Shown in pieces: positions 27,177 through 35,189 of a DNA stretch of 64,000 bases. The notes under the pieces are model-generated. The model was given only the letters and a program-made list of their open reading frames with translations, did not search any database and was not told the DNA's origin. The stretch's first letter is position 1, and the number at the start of each line of letters is the position of its first letter. The position numbers were made by a program, and so were the translations under genes. The DNA comes from Mycobacterium dioxanotrophicus (GTDB lineage Bacteria > Actinomycetota > Actinomycetes > Mycobacteriales > Mycobacteriaceae): assembly GCF_002157835.1 (NCBI RefSeq), contig NZ_CP020809.1, positions 4,216,001 through 4,280,000 on the forward strand, read 5' to 3'.

Positions 27177-27668
27177 TCAGCACTGGCGGTGTCGGATGGC
27201 CATGGCGGCAGCATCTGGTCGGGCGCTGGCGGCCAGGACCGTGTGGTCGGAGTTCAGGTCGGGGAAACGTCGGCGTAGCTGTGCGATGAGGAACTGGGCG
27301 TGGTCGACGTCGCGGCGCAGCTCGGCGGCGACCTCGCGCATCACTGGTGCCCCTGCAGCGTGCCGGGCCTCGGCTTGGCGTTCGGCCAGGATCAGCTTCG
27401 GGGTCATCTCGCCAAGCTGCTCGTTGAGTGCGGCGATCACCGGGGCCGGCATCTTCGGCCACTCGGCCAGCAACACCCGGATCTGCGGTTCATACGCGTC
27501 GGCTACCGAGCCGCGAGGTTTGCGTTCGTACTGTGGCGGCCGTTCCGAGGCCAGGGCCGCGCGAACCGTGTTCCGCGAGATACCCAACCGACGGGCGACC
27601 TCCCGGATCGGCACCCCCTCAGCCCGATGCAACCGCCGAATCTCTGCCCAGTCTTCCACCGCGATCAT
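27177..27668 (-). CDS. IstA-like N-terminus joined to unrelated C-terminus
   Basis: Residues 1-80 match the DNA-binding front of an IS21 IstA (VEDWAEIRRLHRAEGVPIRE, then a helix-turn-helix RRLGISRNTVRAAL). After VIAALNEQ the sequence no longer looks like the DDE transposase; it is a helical segment (ERQAEARHAAGAPVMREVAA) of unknown kind, ending at 163 residues. This may be a deletion fusion or a small regulator that borrowed an IS21 DNA-binding domain. ATG 27668 is clear. Repeated CAACTTTCC/CTACTTTTC motifs at 27697-27727 resemble IS21 ends. Confidence 0.5.
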   Translation of the reverse strand: MIAVEDWAEIRRLHRAEGVPIREVARRLGISRNTVRAALASERPPQYERKPRGSVADAYEPQIRVLLAEWPKMPAPVIAALNEQLGEMTPKLILAERQAEARHAAGAPVMREVAAELRRDVDHAQFLIAQLRRRFPDLNSDHTVLAASARPDAAAMAIRHRQC

Positions 27669-27737
27669 CCCTCCAAGAGACCACCGGGTGGGTCAACTTT
27701 CCGGGAACCTCAGCGGTCTACTTTTCAGGAACCGACG

Positions 27738-27872
27738 ACAGCCGCAGTCGGCGCGGCTCTTTCCCGATTCGAAAATCGTCCGATCCGGGATTTCATCCCG
27801 CTGTTTGTCGAGAAGCATGCTAGTCAGCACCTGGCGCAGCTTCAGGCAGTCCCGATAGCTACCAGCGCCTAA
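27738..27872 (+). pseudogene. fragment of three-helix-bundle domain (ArsC-type N-terminus)
   Basis: An open 45-codon stretch reads SRFENRPIRDFIPLFVEKHA and ends in TAA at 27870. It resembles the N-terminal helical domain of the ArsC at 33476 (IPNFLPLLAERFARQRLHAL). Its beginning is replaced by the IS21-like end at about 27730, so it is probably a truncated gene remnant. Confidence 0.4.
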
Positions 27873-28220
27873 CCACGCTTGACTGAGTCGCCTCCTGCCG
27901 AATCGAGGCTGGGGGCGACGCCGTTCGCGACCTAAGTGATCGGGTGACTTTGAGCTGGAACTACCCCACGGTTTCTCCCCTTGAGATTGCCAGTGCCAAG
28001 CGGGCCGGCCGGACTGCGCCCCCAGATCGACGGGCGGTGTGGCGGTGAAAATGTCGGCGGTGGCGACCCGTTTGGTCAGCTCGGGCGGTTGGAAGCCGGG
28101 ACCGGGTGCGGAGCCGGCACCAGTGGATAACAGTGCTCGGGCCAGCGCGTTTTCCCTTCGGCGAGTGCGACGAGTGCGAAGATTCCGTCGGCGGTGGTGA
28201 GCAGAACGTCGTAGCGTTCT

Positions 28221-28447
28221 CTCAGTGTCAGGGTGAGGTTGCCGCTTGTTGCGGTGGTTGGATCCTGATCACCTGGTGTCTGGCTCGTAGCGTCGCTGCC
28301 GCCTTTGGGTTGGCATCCATGGGTTTTGTCGGCATCAGGTGTGAAGGACCGGCCGGCGTGACTTGATAGGAGCGTGGCGTCGCCCCCACTGAGATGTGTC
28401 CGCCGACCGGCCCAACCGTCACCTCACAGTGAATGGAGGCAACCACC
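28221..28447 (+). ncRNA. putative IS110 bridge RNA region
   Basis: In IS110-group elements a structured bridge RNA is transcribed from the noncoding left end and has loops pairing with target and donor DNA. This 227-base stretch is in the right place and of the right size. I have not folded it, and the loop sequences cannot be assigned by eye, so this is positional inference only. Confidence 0.35.
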
Positions 28448-29500
28448 ATGGTTGTTGTTGGAGCCGATGTGCACAAGCGCACGCATACCTTCGTCGCCGT
28501 TGACGCGGTCGGACGCAGACTCGGCGAGAAAGTCGTCAAGGCCACGACGCAGGGGCATCGTCAGGCGGTGCAGTGGGCCCGGAACCAGTTCGGTACGGAG
28601 TTGGTGTGGGCGATCGAGGATTGCCGACACTTGTCGGCGCGGTTGGAACGCGATTTGTTGACGGCCGATCAAAAGGTGGTGCGGGTACCGCCGAAAATGA
28701 TGGCCCATGCCCGGGCGTCAGCGCGTACGCGCGGCAAGTCTGATCCGATCGACGCGCTGGCAGTTGCACGAGCTTACTTGCGTGAACCGGACTTGCCAGT
28801 GGCCTCTCACGACGAAATCTCGCGCGAGTTGAAATTGTTGGTAGACCGACGCGAAGACCTTGTGGCGCAACGGACGGCGACTATCAATCGGTTGCTGTGG
28901 CGGGTTCATGAATTGGATCCCGATCGGGCTCCGAAACCGGCGTCGTTGGATCGTGCCAAACACCGCAAGCTTCTCAGCGATTGGCTAGGCACCCTGGACG
29001 GCCTCGTCGCCGAGCTGGCCCGCGACGAGCTGTCCGACATCACCCGACTCACCGAGCAGATCAACGTCTTGGCCAAGCGCATCACTGAACGCGTGCGCGA
29101 TGTTGCCCCGGTGCTGCTGGCGATGCCGGGCTGTGGAGAGCTGACCGCAGCCAAGATCATCGGCGAAACAGCCGGCGTCACCAGATTCAAAAGCGAAGCA
29201 GCCTTCGCCCGCCACAGCGGCGTGGCACCGATCCCGGTCTGGTCAGGCAACACTGCCGGCCGGGTCCGGATGACCCGCTCAGGCAACCGTCAACTCAACG
29301 CCGCCCTACACCGCATCGCAATCACCCAGATCCGTCTGGACGGCCTCGGCCAGGCCTACTACCGAAAGCGGCTGGCCGCCGGCGATTCCACCACCGAAGC
29401 GCTGCGCTGCCTCAAACGCCGCCTCGCCCGGGTGGTCTTCGGCCACCTCCACACCGACCACCAAACCCGACAACAGCCATGCCAACCGGCAGCGGCTTGA
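28448..29500 (+). CDS. IS110-family transposase
   Basis: The 350-residue protein has the N-terminal DEDD RuvC-like domain (VVVGADVHKRTHTFVAVDA, first Asp; KSDPIDALAVARA further on) and a C-terminal transposase-20 domain with MPGCGELTAAKIIGE and a Ser/Gly-rich VRMTRSGNRQLN segment. It recombines DNA guided by a bridge RNA. ATG 28448 follows GGAGG at 8 bases; ATG 28433 is less likely. The gene is complete and has broken a multicopper oxidase gene. Confidence 0.92.
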   Translation: MVVVGADVHKRTHTFVAVDAVGRRLGEKVVKATTQGHRQAVQWARNQFGTELVWAIEDCRHLSARLERDLLTADQKVVRVPPKMMAHARASARTRGKSDPIDALAVARAYLREPDLPVASHDEISRELKLLVDRREDLVAQRTATINRLLWRVHELDPDRAPKPASLDRAKHRKLLSDWLGTLDGLVAELARDELSDITRLTEQINVLAKRITERVRDVAPVLLAMPGCGELTAAKIIGETAGVTRFKSEAAFARHSGVAPIPVWSGNTAGRVRMTRSGNRQLNAALHRIAITQIRLDGLGQAYYRKRLAAGDSTTEALRCLKRRLARVVFGHLHTDHQTRQQPCQPAAA

Positions 29501-29713
29501 CATAGGAGAAACCCATGCCGATCAGCACGGCGTCCACCTGGGTGGGGGGTGACCGGGAAGCCGTCGGTGTGGGTGACCGTCATCGTGTGTCCGGTCAGCG
29601 CGATTCGAAACGCCCTGTCGGAGCGGCATAGGCCTCAGTCTGAACCTACGGCAGCCGGGCCGTCAGGCCTAACCGTCGATCGGTGCACTGCCGCAGCGGG
29701 TTGGTCATGGCGC

Positions 29714-29959
29714 TTAGCGGTGTTCGCGCAGCAGTGCCATTCGCCGACGGAACTCCTCTTCGTCGATCTCGCCGCGGGCGAACCGTTCGCTCAACAGCTC
29801 ATCGGCCCGCGGCGATACCGTTGGGCCGCTGCGGGATCGGCTATCGGTGCCAAAGGAGCGGGCTGCCAAGACGATCGCGGTGAGCAGCCCTCCCCAAAAC
29901 AGCAACATCAATACCGTCATCATGATCCAACCACCCCAGCCCCCGCCGTACCACATCAT
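29714..29959 (-). CDS. SHOCT-domain small membrane protein
   Basis: The 81-residue protein starts with a Trp/Gly/Met-rich segment (MMWYGGGWGGWIMM) and one membrane helix (TVLMLLFWGGLLTAIVLAA). A linker leads to a C-terminal SHOCT motif (ELLSERFARGEIDEEEFRRR). SHOCT proteins are common near copper genes, but their role is not settled. ATG 29959 has GGAAGGA about 8 bases upstream. It lies beside the broken multicopper oxidase, consistent with a former copper cluster here. Confidence 0.75.
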   Translation of the reverse strand: MMWYGGGWGGWIMMTVLMLLFWGGLLTAIVLAARSFGTDSRSRSGPTVSPRADELLSERFARGEIDEEEFRRRMALLREHR

Positions 29960-30451
29960 GATGATCGTCCTTCCCATCGAGCGGCACCGCGAAGTTGGTG
30001 GCGCTGTTGTGACCATGCGCGCCGTCGGCGCCGGTGGGTAGGGCCGAAAGACCCTATTGAGTCGTCTCCTGCGGGCTCGACTGTTGGGTGCGGTTCGGCA
30101 GTGCAGCCGCTGGTTGTCAGGGACGATGATTCAGGCGAGGCTGGAGAGTCTCAGGACCAGCGCGACGATCCGTACCAGCAGGCCAAGACCATGACATTGA
30201 TCGACCTACGCCGGCGGCAGTATCGCGAGCGGACCGGACGCGACCTCACCGATGAGAACGTGTGGGTCGCAGAGCGGCTGCGCGAATTGCATTCCCTGCA
30301 AGCAATACTGGACCGTCTTACTGCAGATCAGGCCACCCATAATGAGGCGATCGCCCGGGCCGGAACCGCCAATCGGATTCCACTGCAAACCAGTGGCCAC
30401 CCGCGGTGCTCACGATTCAGCACTGCGCAAAGCGCATCCCCACAGGGCCGC

Positions 30452-30841
30452 ATGACCGTGACCACCGCGTCGCTGCTGGCGCTGCAAGCCAGTGCCCGCA
30501 AACGCAGCGACGACGACACCCGTATCGGGCAGGCGCTGAAGACAATGCGCAAGCGGGGCCTCGATATCACTGTCAGCAGCCTGGCCCGCCACGCCGGAGT
30601 GTCCCGCCGCGTCATTCACCGCCGCACCGAACTGCGCAAACGGATCCGCACCCTGCAGCCGCTGGCCGCTGCCCCCGAACCCCCGCCACCACCAGCTACC
30701 GACTCCGAGAGCAGCATCATCGCCGCACTACGGACCCGGATGAAGGCACGAGAAGCCCAGATCACCGAACTGAATGCTCCGCTGCACGAACGCGACCACA
30801 TCATCTCCACCCTGCACGGAGAACTGGCCCGCAAGTCATAA
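30452..30841 (+). CDS. Tn554 TnpC-like protein (DUF6262 type)
   Basis: The 129-residue protein has a helical N-terminus, a helix-turn-helix-like segment (VSSLARHAGVSRRVIHRRTE) and a C-terminal coiled coil (IIAALRTRMKAREAQITELN). This is the layout of the third, accessory protein of Tn554-type transposons. The same frame is open from ATG 30191 (MTLIDLRRRQYRERTGRDLT), so the product could be 216 residues; the joining part looks non-coding. No tnpA or tnpB lies beside it, so it is probably a stranded remnant of a second such element. Confidence 0.6.
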   Translation: MTVTTASLLALQASARKRSDDDTRIGQALKTMRKRGLDITVSSLARHAGVSRRVIHRRTELRKRIRTLQPLAAAPEPPPPPATDSESSIIAALRTRMKAREAQITELNAPLHERDHIISTLHGELARKS

Positions 30842-30934
30842 CGACCGGTGGATGACCGCCACCACGCCACCGCGACAGTGCGACCACCTCCCGGTCGCGG
30901 AACATCGGCCGTGCCGACGATCTGCTGTCTAAGG

Positions 30935-31294
30935 CTAGGTGCAGCAGTTCGGGTCGAGCACCACGCACAATGCTTGCAGGGCTTCGGGTTTCACCCGGTG
31001 GAACACGTTCATGCCGCGCCGGTCGGAGATCACCAACCCGGCTTTGCGCAGCTGGCCCAGGTGATGACTGACCGTGGATTCGGCCAAGTCGAGCACCGCC
31101 GCCAGATCCCCGCTGGTCTCCTCCCCGGGGCGCGAACTGAACAGCAGCGACATGATCTTGACCCGCACCGGATCAGCCAAAGCCTTCAGCCGCATCGCCA
31201 CCTGCAGGGCGTCGGCGTCACTGAGCGGCCCGGCGGCAACCGGGGCGCAGCACACCGGAGCGGACATGTCGATCACGGGCAACGCTTTGGGCAT
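30935..31294 (-). CDS. arsR: ArsR/SmtB-family metalloregulator
   Basis: The 119-residue winged-helix repressor has the family core LKALADPVRVKIMSLL and recognition helix LAESTVSHHLGQLRKAGLV. Cys residues near the N-terminus (VCCAP) and at the C-terminus (DPNCCT) are candidate As(III) or metal ligands, unlike the CVC pair of the second ArsR. ATG 31294 starts the family alignment. It is divergent from arsI at 31398, and the intergenic region holds a perfect 13-bp inverted repeat, so it probably represses both itself and arsI. Confidence 0.88.
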   Translation of the reverse strand: MPKALPVIDMSAPVCCAPVAAGPLSDADALQVAMRLKALADPVRVKIMSLLFSSRPGEETSGDLAAVLDLAESTVSHHLGQLRKAGLVISDRRGMNVFHRVKPEALQALCVVLDPNCCT

Positions 31295-31318
31295 GCCCCC
31301 ATCCTGCCACAATTTCTT

Positions 31319-31373
31319 GACATATATCGAAAAGGTGGCATGCTGAGCCCTGACGCGTCAGTTCGATATATGT
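31319..31373. promoter_or_regulatory. ArsR operator: 13-bp inverted repeat
   Basis: GACATATATCGAA (31319-31331) and TTCGATATATGTC (31361-31373) are perfect inverse copies 29 bases apart, between the divergent arsR and arsI genes. Each arm probably covers one of the two back-to-back promoters. Confidence 0.7.
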
Positions 31374-31397
31374 CTCAGCCCTAGTGGGAGGTTCATC

Positions 31398-31886
31398 ATG
31401 TCCCGTGTTCAGTTAGCGCTCAACGTCAATGATCTCGACGAGGCAGTCACGTTCTACACCAAACTCTTTGGCGTTTCCCCGGCCAAGGTCAAGCCCGGTT
31501 ACGCCAACTTCGCGGTCACCGAGCCACCGCTGAAGCTGGTACTGCTGGAAAATCCCGGCAAGGGCGGCACCATCAACCACCTCGGCGTCGAGGTCGAATC
31601 CAGTGACAAGGTGCACGCCGAGATCGCCCGGCTGACCAGCGAAGGGCTGTTCACCGACGAGGAGATCGGCACCACGTGTTGTTTTGCCACCCAGGACAAG
31701 GTGTGGGTCACTGGCCCGGCCGGGGAGAAGTGGGAGGTCTACACCGTGCTGGCCGATTCCGACACGTTCGGCACCAGCCCGCAGCTCCTCGCCGACGGTG
31801 AGGCCGCCGAGGGTGGGGTCTGCTGCGGCGGTACTGCCGCCGCCGAAGCGCAGCCCCAGGCGGCGAAGACCTCGTCCTGCTGCTAA
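31398..31886 (+). CDS. arsI: ArsI / CadI-type vicinal-oxygen-chelate protein
   Basis: The 162-residue protein has a glyoxalase/VOC fold. It starts SRVQLALNVNDLDEAVTFYT, has the metal-ligand His in INHLGVEV and a conserved vicinal Cys pair in GTTCCFATQDKVWV. This set matches ArsI, the Fe(II) C-As lyase that removes methyl groups from trivalent organoarsenicals, and its mycobacterial relative CadI. The C-terminus adds Cys-rich clusters (GVCCGG, SSCC). Start ATG 31398 follows GGGAGG. A terminator lies right after its stop. Confidence 0.85.
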   Translation: MSRVQLALNVNDLDEAVTFYTKLFGVSPAKVKPGYANFAVTEPPLKLVLLENPGKGGTINHLGVEVESSDKVHAEIARLTSEGLFTDEEIGTTCCFATQDKVWVTGPAGEKWEVYTVLADSDTFGTSPQLLADGEAAEGGVCCGGTAAAEAQPQAAKTSSCC

Positions 31887-31903
31887 CGCCGATACCCGGC
31901 ACG

Positions 31904-31936
31904 AAGGGCCCACCATCCCCGCGATGGTGGGCCCTT
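31904..31936 (+). terminator. intrinsic-type hairpin after arsI
   Basis: AAGGGCCCACCATC and GATGGTGGGCCCTT pair perfectly over 14 bp around a 5-base loop. No long T run follows, which is usual in actinobacteria. It should end the arsI transcript before the next arsR promoter. Confidence 0.75.
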
Positions 31937-31965
31937 GATTATCGGTCGCCCGGCTTGACGGCTGG

Positions 31966-31997
31966 TTCGATAAGTATCAATATTGATGTATGTCGAA
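31966..31997. promoter_or_regulatory. dyad overlapping start of second arsR
   Basis: An inner palindrome ATCAATATTGAT is flanked by TTCGA on the left and TCGAA on the right, giving a long dyad across 31966-31997. The arsR ATG at 31990 lies inside it. The outer arms resemble the TTCGATA of the first ars operator, so ArsR autoregulation is likely. Confidence 0.6.
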
Positions 31998-32367
31998 ATC
32001 ATCAGGTCCAGTCGATGACGCGTGCTGCCCACCCGGGGCACTCCTGGGTGAACCTCTCTCGGCGGCCGAGGCCGCCGATATGGCAGTCAAACTCAAAGCC
32101 CTGGCTGATCCAGTGCGGCTGCAACTGTTTTCGGCGATCGCCAGCCACGCCGGCGGCGAAGCCTGCGTCTGCGACATCTCGGTCGGCGTGGAGGTCTCCC
32201 AACCCACCGTGAGCCATCACCTCAAGGTGCTGCGCGACGCCGGCCTGCTCACCTCGCAGCGCCGGGCCTCGTGGGTGTATTACGCGGTGGTGCCCGAAGC
32301 GCTGGCCAGCCTGGCCGTGCTCCTCGGAGCGACCTCGGTAGATGCAGTGGCTGGGGTGCCGGCATGA
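31990..32367 (+). CDS. arsR: ArsR-family arsenite-responsive repressor
   Basis: The 125-residue winged-helix protein contains LKALADPVRLQLFSAIAS, the As(III)-binding type ACVCDIS motif and the recognition helix VSQPTVSHHLKVLRDAGLL. Another Cys pair (DACCPP) lies near the N-terminus. On binding As(III) such proteins release DNA. The stop overlaps the acr3 start (ATGA at 32364). It leads the acr3-arsC operon and sits over its own dyad. Confidence 0.9.
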   Translation: MSKSSGPVDDACCPPGALLGEPLSAAEAADMAVKLKALADPVRLQLFSAIASHAGGEACVCDISVGVEVSQPTVSHHLKVLRDAGLLTSQRRASWVYYAVVPEALASLAVLLGATSVDAVAGVPA

Positions 32368-33479
32368 CCGACACCACCACTGCGCCGCCGGTCGTGGGCA
32401 AGCTGTCCACCCTCGACCGGTTCCTGCCGCTGTGGATCGGCGCGGCCATGGTTGCCGGGCTGCTGCTGGGCCGGTGGATCCCCGGATTGAACACCGCACT
32501 GGAAAAGGTTCAGATCGACGGAATTTCACTGCCCATCGCCCTCGGTTTGTTGATCATGATGTACCCGGTCCTGGCCAAGGTCCGCTACGACCGCCTCGAC
32601 ACCGTCACCGGTGACCGCAAACTGCTGCTGTCCTCGCTGGTGTTGAACTGGGTGCTCGGCCCGGCGTTGATGTTCGCGCTGGCCTGGTTGCTGCTGCCCG
32701 ATCTGCCCGAATATCGCACCGGCCTGATCATCGTCGGCCTCGCCAGATGTATTGCCATGGTCATCATCTGGAACGACCTGGCCTGCGGGGACCGTGAAGC
32801 CGCCGCCGTTCTCGTGGCCTTGAATTCGATCTTCCAAGTGGTCATGTTCGCGGTGTTGGGCTGGTTCTACCTGTCGGTGCTGCCCGGCTGGCTCGGCCTG
32901 CAACAAACCACCATCGACACCTCACCGTGGCAGATCGCCAAATCGGTGCTCATCTTCCTCGGCATCCCGCTGCTGGCCGGCTACCTCTCCCGCCGGATCG
33001 GAGAAAAAACCAAAGGCCGCGACTGGTATGAGTCGAAGTTCCTGCCGACGATCGGGCCGTGGGCGCTCTACGGGTTACTGTTCACCATCGTGATTCTGTT
33101 TGCCCTGCAAGGCGATCAGATCACTCACCAGCCCTGGGACGTGGCCCGCATCGCCCTGCCGCTACTGGCGTATTTCGCGATCATGTGGGGCGGGGGCTAC
33201 CTGCTCGGCAGCATGCTCGATCTGGGCTACGAGCGCACCACCACCCTGGCGTTCACCGCCGCGGGCAACAACTTCGAACTGGCCATCGCCGTCGCGATCG
33301 CCACCTACGGCGCCACCTCGGGACAAGCCCTGGCCGGGGTCGTGGGCCCGCTGATCGAAGTCCCGGTGCTGGTGGCCCTGGTCTATGTCTCGCTGGCGCT
33401 GCGTAAACGGTTTCATCACCACACCTCCCAACACCTGCCCACTGACGGCTCGACGACGAGAACGGAACCCACGCCATGA
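32364..33479 (+). CDS. acr3: ACR3-family arsenite efflux transporter
   Basis: The 371-residue protein has about ten membrane helices. The conserved Cys lies in LARCIAMVIIWNDLACGD, and the second half carries TAAGNNFELAIAVAIATYG and GPLIEVPVLVALVYVS, both typical of ACR3. It exports arsenite across the cytoplasmic membrane. ATG 32364 overlaps the arsR stop, and its own end overlaps arsC at 33476. The three genes are translationally coupled. Confidence 0.93.
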   Translation: MTDTTTAPPVVGKLSTLDRFLPLWIGAAMVAGLLLGRWIPGLNTALEKVQIDGISLPIALGLLIMMYPVLAKVRYDRLDTVTGDRKLLLSSLVLNWVLGPALMFALAWLLLPDLPEYRTGLIIVGLARCIAMVIIWNDLACGDREAAAVLVALNSIFQVVMFAVLGWFYLSVLPGWLGLQQTTIDTSPWQIAKSVLIFLGIPLLAGYLSRRIGEKTKGRDWYESKFLPTIGPWALYGLLFTIVILFALQGDQITHQPWDVARIALPLLAYFAIMWGGGYLLGSMLDLGYERTTTLAFTAAGNNFELAIAVAIATYGATSGQALAGVVGPLIEVPVLVALVYVSLALRKRFHHHTSQHLPTDGSTTRTEPTP

Positions 33480-34144
33480 CCGACAGCCCCGTCACCCACC
33501 AGCTGCGCGATGACCTGTCGATCGACCAACAGCTCGCCCTGAAAACGGCTGCCACCCGGCTGGAGACAGAGTTCGCCGATAGCTTCGGCACTGAAACTAT
33601 CGAACGGTTCCTCTGCTCGTCGTATGACCAATTCGCCGGGCGTGCCACCATTCCCAACTTTTTGCCGCTGCTGGCCGAACGGTTCGCCCGCCAACGCCTG
33701 CACGCCCTTGCCCGGGTGGAAGGCAAGATCAGCGACGGCAAACCCACCGTGCTGTTCCTGTGCACCCACAACGCCGGCCGCTCCCAGATGGCGCTGGGAT
33801 ACTTCACTCATATGGCCGGCGACCGCGCCGTGGCCTGGTCGGGCGGATCCGAGCCCGGCAACGAGATCAACCCGGCCGCAATCGCTGCCATGGCCGAGGT
33901 CGGTATCGATATCACCGGTGAATACCCGAAACCCTGGACCGACGAAATCGTGGCTGCCGCCGACGTGGTCATCACCATGGGCTGCGGGGACGCCTGCCCG
34001 ATCTTCCCCGGCAAGCGCTACGAGAACTGGGAACTGCCCGACCCGGCCGGCCAAGGCCTCGACGCCGTGCGGCCCATCCGCGACGACATCGAAGAACGCG
34101 TCCGCCGGTTGCTGGCTGACCTCAACGTCGCCGTGACTCGTTGA
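33476..34144 (+). CDS. arsC: arsenate reductase ArsC with N-terminal helical domain
   Basis: The 222-residue protein reduces arsenate to arsenite for ACR3 export. The C-terminal domain (about 88-220) is of the low-molecular-weight phosphatase type with the P-loop LCTHNAGRSQMA and a further Cys pair region (MGCGDACPIF). Residues 9-83 form an extra helical domain (RATIPNFLPLLAERFARQRL), thought to mediate dimerisation in actinobacterial ArsC. ATG 33476 overlaps the acr3 stop. The actinobacterial context suggests mycothiol/mycoredoxin coupling, but the sequence alone does not prove it. Confidence 0.9.
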   Translation: MTDSPVTHQLRDDLSIDQQLALKTAATRLETEFADSFGTETIERFLCSSYDQFAGRATIPNFLPLLAERFARQRLHALARVEGKISDGKPTVLFLCTHNAGRSQMALGYFTHMAGDRAVAWSGGSEPGNEINPAAIAAMAEVGIDITGEYPKPWTDEIVAAADVVITMGCGDACPIFPGKRYENWELPDPAGQGLDAVRPIRDDIEERVRRLLADLNVAVTR

Positions 34145-34172
34145 CCATCGCAACGCGCACGGGCTCATCGGG

Positions 34173-34676
34173 ATGACCGGCAGTCAACATCGGATAGTCC
34201 CGATGACCGCCGACCATGCCGATGCCGTCCTGGCGATCTACCAAGCCGGGATCAACACCGCAAACGCCACCTTCGACCTCAACGCCCCGGACTGGGCCAC
34301 CTTCGACGCCGAGCACCTCCCGGATCACCGCTTCGTCACCACCGGCCCCGACGGGCAGGTGATGGGATGGGTTGCCGCTGCGCCCGTCTCCTCACGGTGC
34401 GTGCACGCCGGGGTGATCGAGCTCAGTGTGTATGTCGCCGAGCACGCTCGCGGCCAAGGTATCGGGACGCTGCTGCTGACGTCTGTGATCACCTCCAGCG
34501 AGAACGCCGGAATCTGGACCCTGCAAAGCCAGGTGTTTCCCGAGAACACCGCCACGCTCGCCCTGCACCACCGGGCCGGATTCCGCGTCGTCGGGGTGCG
34601 TGAGCGCCACGGCCGACTCCACGGCCACTGGCGTGACGTCATCCTGATGGAGCGGCGCAGCCCACACATCATCTGA
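34173..34676 (+). CDS. GNAT acetyltransferase, ArsN type
   Basis: The 167-residue GNAT protein has the acetyl-CoA loop ARGQGIGTLLLTSV and the block IWTLQSQVFPENTATLALHH followed by GFRVVGVRERHG, typical of phosphinothricin/arsinothricin N-acetyltransferases. Within an ars operon this indicates ArsN1, which acetylates the arsenical antibiotic arsinothricin. The substrate is inferred from context; phosphinothricin or a general amine are alternatives. The start is ATG 34173, 28 bases after arsC. Confidence 0.8.
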   Translation: MTGSQHRIVPMTADHADAVLAIYQAGINTANATFDLNAPDWATFDAEHLPDHRFVTTGPDGQVMGWVAAAPVSSRCVHAGVIELSVYVAEHARGQGIGTLLLTSVITSSENAGIWTLQSQVFPENTATLALHHRAGFRVVGVRERHGRLHGHWRDVILMERRSPHII

Positions 34677-34702
34677 CCGCCCACCACGAAGGGAAACACC
34701 CG

Positions 34703-35185
34703 GTGACCGCCACACCCCCAACCGTCCTGTTCGTCTGCGTCAGCAATGCCGGAAAATCGGTGATGGCAGCAGGACTCATGCACCACATCGCCGGACCCAC
34801 CATCCATGTCACCTCGGCCGGCACCCACGCCAAGACCGCCGTCAACGATCTTTCCGCACAAGCTCTGGCCGAAGTCGGCGTCGACATCAGCGACCATCGA
34901 CCGGTTCAACTCACCGACCAGATGCTCGACGATGCGGACCTGGTCGTCATCGTCGGCACCCAAGCCGAACTCGGCAACCGCCCCGGCACCAATGTCGCGC
35001 GATGGGACACCGACGAACCCTCACTGCGCGGCATCGATGGCATCGAACGCATGCGAATCATCCGCGACGACATCACGACGCGCGTCCAGGCGTTGGTCGC
35101 CCACCTCTCCACGCCGATCGCAACGCCCACCGGCCCGTCATCGCGATCCAACCGCCCAGATAACACGCGCTCTGAGCGAAGCTAG
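34703..35185 (+). CDS. second ArsC-like low-molecular-weight phosphatase
   Basis: The 160-residue protein has a P-loop of ArsC type, but written VCVSNAGKSVMA: Lys replaces the usual Arg of C-x5-R. That variant occurs in actinobacterial ArsC-like proteins and may change activity. The rest follows the fold (TSAGTHAKTAVNDLSAQALA, VIVGTQAEL). GTG 34703 follows GGGAAA. It is the seventh gene of the arsenic cluster and may be an alternative arsenate reductase. Confidence 0.75.
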   Translation: MTATPPTVLFVCVSNAGKSVMAAGLMHHIAGPTIHVTSAGTHAKTAVNDLSAQALAEVGVDISDHRPVQLTDQMLDDADLVVIVGTQAELGNRPGTNVARWDTDEPSLRGIDGIERMRIIRDDITTRVQALVAHLSTPIATPTGPSSRSNRPDNTRSERS

Positions 35186-35189
35186 ATGT

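Larger units (their letters stand above)
28221..29511 (+). mobile_element. IS110-family element inserted in multicopper oxidase gene
   Basis: The boundaries are set by the interrupted oxidase codons: GTCGTAGCGTTCT ends at 28220 and CCCATGCCG resumes at 29512. That gives about 1291 bp with no long target duplication and no terminal inverted repeats, as expected for IS110. The left noncoding end is about 227 bases and the right end only about 11 bases after the stop. The long left end is where IS110-group elements encode their bridge RNA. Confidence 0.75.
27960..29640 (-). pseudogene. multicopper oxidase remnant interrupted by IS110 element
   Basis: Two minus-strand pieces belong together. Piece one (29640 down to 29512) reads FRIALTGHTMTVTHTDGFPV and then VDAVLIGMG. 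Piece two (28220 down to about 27960) continues ERYDVLLTTADGIFALVALA and NALARALLSTGAGSAP, ending near PAWHWQSQG. This order is characteristic of periplasmic-type multicopper oxidases, which detoxify Cu(I). The IS110 element separates LIGMG from ERYDV. There are also single-base breaks in a C6 run near 29552 and an A4 run near 28138. Both gene ends are missing, so the gene is dead. Confidence 0.75.
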
